Below, piece after piece: positions 43,931 to 51,737 of a stretch of DNA of 64,000 nt. The DNA lies in NCBI RefSeq assembly GCF_051521505.1, contig NZ_CP150356.1, positions 5,890,001-5,954,000 on the forward strand, given 5' to 3'. The position numbers were made by a program, and so were the translations under genes. The notes below the pieces were generated by a model. It saw only the letters and a program-made list of their open reading frames with translations, made no database searches and was not told the origin of the DNA. The stretch is from Sorangium sp025924095 (GTDB taxonomy: Bacteria; Myxococcota_A; Polyangia; Polyangiales; Polyangiaceae). Positions within the stretch are counted from its first letter, which is position 1. Each line of letters starts with the position of its first letter.

Positions 43931-45351
43931 GAGCGCGCCCCCTTCGCGCTGGGCGCCGAGGCCCCCGCGCCCGCGCGCTCGCCGCGAGCGCCCGCCTCGT
44001 CCGCGTCGCCCGCCTCGCGCTCGGCGAGGCCGCTCAGCGCCGCGACCCAGCGGCGCTCGAAGCCGTCGATCGCCTGCCCGAGGCGCATGAGCGGCGCGGC
44101 GATGAGCCGCTGCTGCAGCGCCTCCAGGTGGAAGCGCTCGAGGGAGAGCCAGTACACGCGCCGCACGAGCGACGCCGGCAGCACGCGGGCGGCGATCCCG
44201 AGGTGCGGCAGCGGCTCGCCGGCGTGCGCGGCCCGGATCTCCTGCGCGTCGCGGAGCGCCGAGGGCGCGCGCAGCATCTGCAGGCACCGCAGGCACGCGT
44301 GCGCGAAGAGGTGCACAAGCGCGAGCCGGTAGTACCCGAGCCCGATCTCCACGAACATGATCCCGACCTGCGACATCGTCGCGTACGCGAGCGCGCTCTT
44401 CACGTCCGGCTGCGCCCGGCCCACGAGCGTCCCGTAGGCGGCCGTGAGCGCCCCGACGCCGGCCACCGCCGCGCTCGCCACGGGCGAGCGCTCGAGCAGC
44501 GGGGCCGCGCGCAGCATCAAGTACACGCCCGCGTGGATCGAGATCGCCCCGTAGAAGAGCGCGCTCGACGGCGTCGGCCCCTCCATCGCGCGCGGAAGCC
44601 AGCTGCCGACGGGGAACAGCGCGCTCTTGCCCATCGCGGCGAGGAACAGGCACAGCGCGAGCGCCGTGGCGGCGGAGGCGCTGATCGCGGCGGCGGGCCC
44701 GGGCCACGCGGCGCCGCCGAACACCTCGGCGAAATGGGAGGAGCCCGAGATCTCGTGCATCAGCACCAGGGCCACGAGCAGCCCCACGTCGCAGAGCCGG
44801 TAGGTGATGTAGACGCGCAGCGCCGCCCGCGCCGGCGCCGCGCGCTCGTGGAAGAAGGCCACGAGGAGCACGCTCGTCGCGCCGACGAGCTCCCAGCCGG
44901 CGAAGAGCAGGTCGATGCTCCCCGCGGACACGAGCGCCAGCATGCCCGTCGAGAACAGGGCGAGGAGCAGGAAGAACCGCGCGAACCCCGCCTCGCGATG
45001 CAGGTACGCGACCGAGAACCTGCCGGCGATGAGCGCGATGAGCGAGACGAGCACCATCATCGTCGTCGACAGCCGGTCGACGAGCAGGACGATGTCGAAC
45101 GAGTAGCCCGAGGCCTCGAACCAGCGCCCGAGCTCCACCGAGAGGAAGGCGTGGGGCGCCATGATCGACGAGCCCCAGACGACGAGCGAGGCGGCGAGCG
45201 AGAGCGAGAGGGCCGACAGCACGACGCCCGACACGACGCGCTCGCCCGGCGTGCGCAGCAGGAGCAGGTAGGCGCCGAGCGCGGCGAACGCGAGCGCCGG
45301 CGAGAGCACGGCGACCGCGGCGAGCTTGCCGAGGAGGAGGTCAGGCAGCAT
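43927..45351 (-). CDS. dabB: DabB/NuoL-like proton channel subunit
   Basis: 474 aa. It belongs to the NuoL/MrpA family: AGWELVGATSVLLVAF (Glu154), AAMGKSALFPVGSWLP (Lys242), AMEGPTPSSALFY and DVKSALAYATMSQVG give the Glu and Lys residues of the proton path. In DAB systems DabB couples ion flow to bicarbonate formation or uptake by DabA. The ATG at 45351 lies 11 bp inside the DabA coding end, and its own stop overlaps the NuoM-like start. The order DabA–DabB in one operon is the main reason for the DabB name. The C-terminal tail is Ala/Gly/Glu-rich. Confidence 0.9.
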   Translation of the reverse strand: MLPDLLLGKLAAVAVLSPALAFAALGAYLLLLRTPGERVVSGVVLSALSLSLAASLVVWGSSIMAPHAFLSVELGRWFEASGYSFDIVLLVDRLSTTMMVLVSLIALIAGRFSVAYLHREAGFARFFLLLALFSTGMLALVSAGSIDLLFAGWELVGATSVLLVAFFHERAAPARAALRVYITYRLCDVGLLVALVLMHEISGSSHFAEVFGGAAWPGPAAAISASAATALALCLFLAAMGKSALFPVGSWLPRAMEGPTPSSALFYGAISIHAGVYLMLRAAPLLERSPVASAAVAGVGALTAAYGTLVGRAQPDVKSALAYATMSQVGIMFVEIGLGYYRLALVHLFAHACLRCLQMLRAPSALRDAQEIRAAHAGEPLPHLGIAARVLPASLVRRVYWLSLERFHLEALQQRLIAAPLMRLGQAIDGFERRWVAALSGLAEREAGDADEAGARGERAGAGASAPSAKGARS

Positions 45352-48300
45352 GGGAAGCGATCTCCGGCGAGGGCCGCGGAGGCGCGGCGGCGGCGTGGAC
45401 GATGGCGGGCGGGAGGAAGCCGCGCTGGCCCGCGTACCAGTCGGCGGACCGCTGGACCGTGGGCAGAGGGCGCTCCGGGGGCGTGAACGGCGCGAAGGCG
45501 CCGCGGGCGAGGTGCGCGATCTGGCCCGTCGCCGGATCGACGCAGACGAGCTGGATCCAGCCGTTGAAGATGAGCTCGCGGAGCGAGGGCTGCCGCGCGC
45601 AGATCGCCGCGGCCGTCTCCGTGCTCGCCTCCACGATGACGAGCAGGCGCACCGGCTCGTGGATCTCGATCATCTGCTTGGGCAGGCCGGTGCGCAGATC
45701 GCTCAGCGAGCCGTCCATGACGCCGAGCAGCGAGGCGAGGTTGTGCGGGAGCTTGGTCCCGGCGCCGTAGCGGAGGTTGTCGACGCGGGAGAAGTAGTAC
45801 TCGAGGTTGATCCCCGCCCCGACAGGGCCGGCGGAGAGCAGGACGCGCTCGAGGATCGCGCCGGAGGGGTCCTGGTCCGGGTCGTACGAGACGAGGAACG
45901 CCCGGCGGTCGAGGAACAGCCCGCGGGTGAGCTGGCGGTGGCCGACCACGCAGACGGCGTTCGTGGCGTGGCCGAGCTCGGGCCGGGCCTCGCTGAGGTC
46001 CACGGCGCGCGCCTCGACGTGCGCGAGCGCCCGCTCGGGGCTCAGGCGCTCCGAGGCCGACGCGAAGCGACGGCAGCGCTCGTGCGCGTGGCGCTTGCGC
46101 GCCTCGCCGAGGGCGTCGATGAGCGCCGCGATCTCGCCGCGGTGCGACGCCGGCGCGAGGTGCTCGTCGTAGAAGACGATCTCCTCCGTCGTCGTGTTGT
46201 TCATCCCGCCGAGGAAGAAGGTCCGGTCCGGGATGTCGATGCCGCGCGCGGCCAGGAGCGCGCGCACCTCCCGGTCGTTGGCCATGGCGGCGAACAGCCG
46301 CGCGTTCGGGCCGCCGTGCCGGCCGCCGCACGCGCCGCAGTCGTACGCGGACTGGTGCGGGTTGTTCACGCTGGCCGCGCCGTGGCCGAGCACCGCCACG
46401 ATCGGCGCGAAGCCCCGGGTGAGCCCCATGCTCTCGAGCGTCGCCGCCACCCTGGCGGCCTTCTCGGAGGCCGTGAACGGCGCCCCTCCGCTGCCGGCCG
46501 GCTCCCCGTCCTCGTGCGGGCTGCGGAGGTGGGTCGGCACCGCCGGCAGGAGGCGGCGCTCGAGCGCGCGGCGCAGCCGCGCGGCCCCCCTCGGGAAGAG
46601 GATGCGCCCGACGAGCGGGATCGTGGAGAGCAGCCCGAGGGTCGGCGTGAGCAAGAGGCCGCGCGAGAGGGTCCGCGTCCCGTGCCCGAGCGCATGGACG
46701 AGGCGCGCCCAGCGCCTGCGGCGCCCCTTCCGGAGCAGCCCGCCGTCCTCCTCGCGGGGCCGCTCGACGATCTCGTGCGCCGGCTCGACGCCGACGGGGC
46801 ACAGGCTCACGTGGCCGGCGTCGTCGAGCCCGCGGTACCGGATCGGCACGCCGAAGAACCCGGCGAAGCCGAGGGTCTCGTGCCGCGGCGAGAGCTCCTC
46901 GAAATGCCGCCGGAGGCCCTCGCAGCGATCGTCGATGCAGAGCACGACCTGGAACCGAGGATCCACGACCGCGCGCTCGTCCGCCGGGCGCCGCAGGTTC
47001 GCCGCGATGCCGTGCAGCACCTCGACCCGGTGGTGACGCTCGTAGGCCTCGTGCAGGAGGCGCCGCCGCGCCACCTCGTCGAGCGCCTCGAGCGCCTCGA
47101 GCGCCCAGATGCGGTCCGCCGCCGGGAGCGGCTGGATCTCTGCGACCGAGAGCCCCGCGAGCTGCGCGAGCTGGAACAGGCGGAACGGCCGATCGCAATC
47201 GGGCGAGCGTCGCGGCGGCTCGGCGTGCCTCGCGGCGCGCCGGGCGTGCTCGACGAGCCCCGCGAGCGGCCCCTCGAACCCGAGCCTCCGGCGCGCCACG
47301 TCGCGCAGGGCGTACCGGGCGAGGGTCAGGCGCACCGCGAGGTACTCGAGCAGCGACGCGGGCGGCGAGCCCTGCGGCCGGTCGCCCGGGGTGTGCTCGA
47401 GGCGGTGGATCAAGCCCGCCCAGCCCGGCAGCTCGAGCAGAACGCGCGTCACGTAGCCTTCCCATCGGTCCTCCGCGACGCCGAGCTCGCGCAGGGCGGC
47501 GACGACGATGGCGGCGGGCGGCGCGCTCGCGCCGAGCCGGCGGAGCTCCGCGCCGAGCCCGGCGAGGTGCGCGCCGGCCGGCGTCGATCCCTCCAGCACG
47601 AGGCCGCGGAACGCGCGAAAGAGCCCCCGCGCGCGGTCTGGCATCGCCCAGTGCGCGACGCCCTCGTCGAGGTAGGCGCCGAGGAGCCGGATGAAGAGCG
47701 GGTCGATGAGCTCGGCCGGATCTTCCCCCGTGAGCGCGAGCAGCAGATCGCGGTGCGATCGATCGACCCCCACGCGGTCGGCGAGCGGTCGGTCGGCGGG
47801 CGGCGCGGGCGGCGCGGGCGGCAGCGGCACGCTGCGGCACGCCTCCCAGAGGGCGAGCGCGGCGCGGGACTCCGGGTCGCGGCCGCCCTGATCGAGGAGG
47901 CGCGCCGCGGCGTCGGGGCGGTCGGCGAGCCAGCGCTCGGTCTTGACGATGAGGCGGCGGTACGGCTCGGTCGGGAGGTCGGGCCGGAGCCTGCGCGTCT
48001 CTCCCGCCTCGGCGATGCGCCACCGGAGCCCCGCCTCGGTGACGGTCTCGATGCCGAAGCGCAGCGCGAGGCGCTCGATCTCGTTCCGTGACAGCGGGCG
48101 TCGGCGCTCGTCGGGCCTCTCGGCGAAGCGCTCGGCGAGCGCCGCCTCGATGTCCTGGTCGTCGATCCGACCTGACGCGATGTGCGCGCGGTACTCCGCC
48201 TCGGAGAGGAACGGTTCTGCCTCGAACAGCGCGCTCGCCGTGGCGAGCGCGTCGTGGAACGGCAGGTGCTGGAACGCGTGCAGCGTGTTGTGGTGGACGA

Positions 48301-48412
48301 ACACGCCGATGGGCCCCTGCGCTGGCAGGAAGTGACCGGCGTGCTGGAGGAGGGTGCGCAGGCGCTCTTCTGGAGCTTCGTCTGCGCCGGACTTCGACGT
48401 TGGCTCGTTCAT
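45341..48412 (-). other. DabA portion and candidate internal start within the SulP–DabA frame
   Basis: ATG 48412 begins MNEPTSKSGADEAPEERLR, and the DabA fold begins shortly after (GHFLPAQGPIGVFVHHNTLH). GGAGGG lies 23 bases upstream, too far for a normal ribosome binding site. If used, this start gives a stand-alone 1,023-aa DabA, and the SulP protein would then need a stop that is not present in the frame. The choice between fusion and two products cannot be settled from sequence. Confidence 0.5.
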
Positions 48413-50179
48413 GTCAATCGTACGATGGTGATTATCCCTCCAGATGCGCTGCGCGCACGCGGATCTTTCGCGTATCTCGTCGCGCATCTCGCCCGCACCG
48501 TGCGGGCTCGACGGCTCCTCCTTGTCATCCTCCTCATCATCCTGCGCCCGCGAAGGCGGCTTCTCCTTCCGCTTCCGCTTCCGCGCAGAGAGTGGGTGCG
48601 AGGACATCGGGCCGTGGTCGTCGAGGCCTGAGAGCGTCAGCGCCCGCCCCTCGCGCGCGAGGCTGGCCTTGAGATCGTGCAGGTTGGCCATGACCGTGTG
48701 ATCGACAAGACCGGTGTCGGCGAGATCGATCTCGATGGCAGGGGCGCCCGGGTGCCGCGCGAGCCTCCGCTTGATCGAGAGGTAATTGCTGAAGACGGCC
48801 GCCTGCTTGACGCGCAGCACGACCCGCCCGCCGTCGACGTGCTCCTCGAGACCGGGCCGGAAGAGGTTGCGGAGCGGCGCGCCGTTGAGCACGTGGATGA
48901 GCATCTCCACGGCGATGCCGGCCGCGACCCCCACGAGCAGATCGGTCGCGAGGGTGATCGCGGCGGTGGCGACGAAGACCACGAGCTGCTCCTTGCCGAT
49001 GCGGAACGTCTTCACGAGCTCCCCGGGAGACGCGAGGCGGATGCCCGTGAACGTCAGCATCGCGGCGAGCGCGGCGAGGGGGATCCGGTGGATGAGCCCC
49101 GGCGCGAAGGCGACGAAGAGCAGGAGGAAGGCGCCGTGGAAGAAGTTCGAGAGCCGGCTCCTCGCGCCGTAGCCGAGGTTGGCGGAGCTGCGGACGATCT
49201 CCGAGATCATGGGCAGCCCGCCGAGCAGGCCCGCGACGAGGTTGCCGAGGCCGGTGGCGAGCAGGTCCTTGTCGAGGTCAGGGCGGCGCCGCTCGGGATC
49301 GAGAGAGCTGACCGCCTTGGTGGACAGCAGCGACTCGATGCTTCCCACCATGGCGAACATCAGGACGTACTTGATGGACGCGGACGAGGTGACCAGGCTG
49401 AAGTCCGGGAAGGCGATCGCCTGCGCCAGGCTCCCCGGCAGGTTGACGAGGAACTGCGGCCCGATCGTGTAGATCGAGCCCGTCATCGGGAGCGTGTACG
49501 TGTGCTCGTGCTCCAGGTCGAAGGCGAGCGCGAGCGGCATCGAGGCCGCGAGCACGAGGAGCGGCGCGGGGATCTTCTGCATCCATCGCGATCTCCTGGC
49601 GAGCGCCGGGTATCCGAACAGGAGGACGAGCGACAGGACGCCTATCAGGGCGATCTCGGGGTTCAGCCGGAGGACGCTCGCCGGGATCTCCAGCAGCAGC
49701 TGGAGCGGCGCTCTGGCGGTCGGGGTGACGCCGAGGAGCGTGTGAATCTGCTTCGAGCAGATGATGATCCCGATGGCCGCGAGCATGCCGTGCACCACCG
49801 AGGAGGGGAAGAGATCGCCGAGGGTGCCGGCGCGCGCGAGCGCGAAGGCGATCTGCACCACGGCGGCGACGACGATGCAGGCGAGCGCGCGGCGGTAGCC
49901 TGTCGCGTTGTCCCCGCCGCCGAGCTCCTGCACCGCGCCGAGCGCGATGACGATGAGCCCCGCGGCCGGGCCCTTGATGGTGAGCGGCGCGCTGCCGAGC
50001 CAGGTGGCGACCACGCCGCCGATGACGGCGGTGAGCACGCCTGCGATGGGGGGAAATCCGCTCGCCATGGCGATGCCAAGCGAGAGCGGTAGAGCGATCA
50101 AGAAGACGAGGAATCCTGAGACGAGATCGCTCTTCCACGTCAAGGGGTCTGATGCTGGTGGATCCGGGATCTTCGACAT
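45341..50179 (-). CDS. dabA: SulP-type anion transporter and DabA (DUF2309) in one reading frame
   Basis: 1,612 aa if read as one protein. Residues ~1-480 are a SulP/SLC26-like transporter (SDLVSGFLVFLIALPLSLGI, then IKGPAAGLIVIALG), followed by a STAS domain to ~560. A charged linker leads to DabA (DUF2309), with zinc/active-site motifs VLCIDDRCEG (Cys1081, Asp1083), LGHGAASVNN and DCGACGG. DabA is a carbonic-anhydrase-like subunit that converts CO2 to bicarbonate with DabB. No stop codon separates the halves. An internal ATG at 48412 (MNEPTSKSG) could start DabA alone (1,023 aa); the linker codons become AT-richer just before it, so a coincidental open frame is possible. Confidence 0.85.
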   Translation of the reverse strand: MSKIPDPPASDPLTWKSDLVSGFLVFLIALPLSLGIAMASGFPPIAGVLTAVIGGVVATWLGSAPLTIKGPAAGLIVIALGAVQELGGGDNATGYRRALACIVVAAVVQIAFALARAGTLGDLFPSSVVHGMLAAIGIIICSKQIHTLLGVTPTARAPLQLLLEIPASVLRLNPEIALIGVLSLVLLFGYPALARRSRWMQKIPAPLLVLAASMPLALAFDLEHEHTYTLPMTGSIYTIGPQFLVNLPGSLAQAIAFPDFSLVTSSASIKYVLMFAMVGSIESLLSTKAVSSLDPERRRPDLDKDLLATGLGNLVAGLLGGLPMISEIVRSSANLGYGARSRLSNFFHGAFLLLFVAFAPGLIHRIPLAALAAMLTFTGIRLASPGELVKTFRIGKEQLVVFVATAAITLATDLLVGVAAGIAVEMLIHVLNGAPLRNLFRPGLEEHVDGGRVVLRVKQAAVFSNYLSIKRRLARHPGAPAIEIDLADTGLVDHTVMANLHDLKASLAREGRALTLSGLDDHGPMSSHPLSARKRKRKEKPPSRAQDDEEDDKEEPSSPHGAGEMRDEIRERSACAQRIWRDNHHRTIDMNEPTSKSGADEAPEERLRTLLQHAGHFLPAQGPIGVFVHHNTLHAFQHLPFHDALATASALFEAEPFLSEAEYRAHIASGRIDDQDIEAALAERFAERPDERRRPLSRNEIERLALRFGIETVTEAGLRWRIAEAGETRRLRPDLPTEPYRRLIVKTERWLADRPDAAARLLDQGGRDPESRAALALWEACRSVPLPPAPPAPPADRPLADRVGVDRSHRDLLLALTGEDPAELIDPLFIRLLGAYLDEGVAHWAMPDRARGLFRAFRGLVLEGSTPAGAHLAGLGAELRRLGASAPPAAIVVAALRELGVAEDRWEGYVTRVLLELPGWAGLIHRLEHTPGDRPQGSPPASLLEYLAVRLTLARYALRDVARRRLGFEGPLAGLVEHARRAARHAEPPRRSPDCDRPFRLFQLAQLAGLSVAEIQPLPAADRIWALEALEALDEVARRRLLHEAYERHHRVEVLHGIAANLRRPADERAVVDPRFQVVLCIDDRCEGLRRHFEELSPRHETLGFAGFFGVPIRYRGLDDAGHVSLCPVGVEPAHEIVERPREEDGGLLRKGRRRRWARLVHALGHGTRTLSRGLLLTPTLGLLSTIPLVGRILFPRGAARLRRALERRLLPAVPTHLRSPHEDGEPAGSGGAPFTASEKAARVAATLESMGLTRGFAPIVAVLGHGAASVNNPHQSAYDCGACGGRHGGPNARLFAAMANDREVRALLAARGIDIPDRTFFLGGMNNTTTEEIVFYDEHLAPASHRGEIAALIDALGEARKRHAHERCRRFASASERLSPERALAHVEARAVDLSEARPELGHATNAVCVVGHRQLTRGLFLDRRAFLVSYDPDQDPSGAILERVLLSAGPVGAGINLEYYFSRVDNLRYGAGTKLPHNLASLLGVMDGSLSDLRTGLPKQMIEIHEPVRLLVIVEASTETAAAICARQPSLRELIFNGWIQLVCVDPATGQIAHLARGAFAPFTPPERPLPTVQRSADWYAGQRGFLPPAIVHAAAAPPRPSPEIASHAA

Positions 50180-50712
50180 GGGCTTGGTGGTATTCGACCT
50201 TCGGGCGCGCGGGCAGGACGTGAGTCCCGCAGCCGCTGCGCCGACCGCTGGTACGTTGTCGTCCAGGCTCGTCCAGGTTCGTCGCTCACGTGGCCAGCGC
50301 GCCAGCGAGCCATCCAAGATGGCTCGCCTCCACGCCGGTCTCTCCGCGGCGGACCTCGGATGAACTTGGGCGACGCGGTACTAGGAAACGAGGTGGACGG
50401 TTTCCAGTCCCGGGTCCGACGAAGTTTCAGAAATGTTTCTGGAGGCACCCACGTCCAACTATTCCGTTACCAACGCATCGACGCGCCGTGATCGCACGAC
50501 CCCGTTGCACGTGCTGGTGGACGGGAGGCCGCCGCGCGCCCTCAGCACGGCCGCCCCCTCCCCGGTCCGCGACCCACGTTGAGGCGAGCGCGGCCGTGGA
50601 GCGCGAGAAGCCAGGCTTTCAGGTGAAAAGAAGCCGAAAAATCTGCGCGCATCCCGGTCCCACCGCTCGATTTCTTGTCATGCTTCCGACTGGGTCTGGG
50701 AAGGAGGCAACG
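50180..50712. promoter_or_regulatory. Divergent intergenic region between SulP–DabA and the CBS gene
   Basis: 533 bp with no supported gene. It contains the start region of the carbon operon on the minus strand and the AAGGAGG ribosome binding site of the CBS gene at 50701-50707. A lower-GC stretch at ~50430-50490 could hold promoters. No repeat or palindrome of note was found. Confidence 0.4.
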
Positions 50713-51150
50713 ATGGACAGCGTCGGCGAAATCCTCAGCAGGAAGGGTCGGAACGTCTACACCATCTCGCCGGAGGCGACAGTCGTCGAGGCCGTGCAGT
50801 CGATGTGCGCGCGACACGTGGGCGCGCTGCTCGTGAGCATCGACGGGGCCCCGAGCGGCATCATCAGCGAGCGGGACGTGATGACGCGGGTGATCTTGGC
50901 CCGGCGCGATCCGGCGACGACCCCGGTCGCCGGGGTGATGACCTGCGAGGTCGTCTGCGTCGAGCCGAGCACGACGACGCGGCAGGCCATGGCGGTCATG
51001 ACCGAGCGGCGCTGCCGTCACCTGCCGGTGGTCCAGGACGGGCGGGTGGTCGGGATGATCTCGATCGGCGATCTCGTGCACTGGGCGAGCCGCGAACAAG
51101 AGGCCGAGATCAAGATGCTGACCGAGTACGTGCAGGGGGTCTACAGCTGA
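50713..51150 (+). CDS. Tandem CBS-domain protein
   Basis: 145 aa, essentially two CBS motifs: VYTISPEATVVEAVQSMCAR and GALLVSIDGAPSGIISERDV (first), then VVCVEPSTTTRQAMAVMTER and HLPVVQDGRVVGMISIGDL (second). Such stand-alone CBS pairs bind AMP, ATP or SAM-like ligands and act as regulators. ATG 50713 has AAGGAGG upstream. It is divergent from the SulP–DabA operon, so regulation of carbon uptake is possible but unsupported. Confidence 0.92.
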   Translation: MDSVGEILSRKGRNVYTISPEATVVEAVQSMCARHVGALLVSIDGAPSGIISERDVMTRVILARRDPATTPVAGVMTCEVVCVEPSTTTRQAMAVMTERRCRHLPVVQDGRVVGMISIGDLVHWASREQEAEIKMLTEYVQGVYS

Positions 51151-51391
51151 GCGCCCCGGGTGGCCGCCTTGCATGATCTCGGCTGGCGGCCCGGACAGGG
51201 GAGTCGATCCACCGTCCATCGGTCCGCCGGCACCATGTCAGGACATGGGCATTGACCCCGGCATGACGCCGTATCGGGCCGGAGACGGCCTGATCCTGCG
51301 ATCCGCGCTCCGAGATTCGGGCTCGCCTGCGCGAGCGCCGAGGTTATGGTGCGACCCCGCAGCGCAATCGGGCCGACCCTCGGAGGTGAAG

Positions 51392-51625
51392 ATGAGCCAG
51401 GAAGAGCGACAGGACGCAGCCACCTATCGCGTCGTCGTCGATCACGAGAAGCAGTACACCGTCTGTCCGGTCGAGCGCGCGATCCCGCGCGGGTCGCGGG
51501 AGGCCGGCAAGCAGGGCTCCATCATGGAGTGCCTCGCTTATATCGAGCAGGCATGGGCCTTACCGATCCATCGAGAACGACACATTCAGCCCGGAATACC
51601 CGTGCAGCGCGAGGCTGGAACCTGA
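51392..51625 (+). CDS. MbtH-like protein with substituted tryptophans
   Basis: 77 aa. The core YRVVVDHEKQYTVCPVERAI followed by PRGSREAGKQGS and ECLAYIEQAW follows the MbtH consensus, in which such proteins activate NRPS adenylation domains. The two conserved Trp residues that contact the adenylation domain (in QYSxWP and PxGWR) are Cys and Ser here, and the C-terminal DMRPxSLR is replaced. The NRPS chaperone role is therefore doubtful; it may be degenerate or adapted. No NRPS gene lies in the window. ATG 51392 has GGAGG upstream; upstream in-frame codons are not conserved. Confidence 0.75.
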   Translation: MSQEERQDAATYRVVVDHEKQYTVCPVERAIPRGSREAGKQGSIMECLAYIEQAWALPIHRERHIQPGIPVQREAGT

Positions 51626-51737
51626 TGGCGCCCCCCGCCGAGCTCATCTTGAAAGACAGGGGACCCAGCGGAAGAGCTCGCTCGGTCCGGTAGCGGCGCC
51701 CCGGGCCGCTGCTACCCTGTGCCCGCTGAGCGGCCCC

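Noticed and set aside
45326..48091. 921-codon plus-strand frame opposite DabA
   Set aside because: No domain and very high Arg/Glu/Ala; the minus strand has the diagnostic DabA zinc motifs.
51392..51730. Frameshift restoring a canonical MbtH C-terminus
   Set aside because: Neither alternative frame after EQAW gives DMRPxSLR, so a sequencing frameshift does not explain the divergent end.
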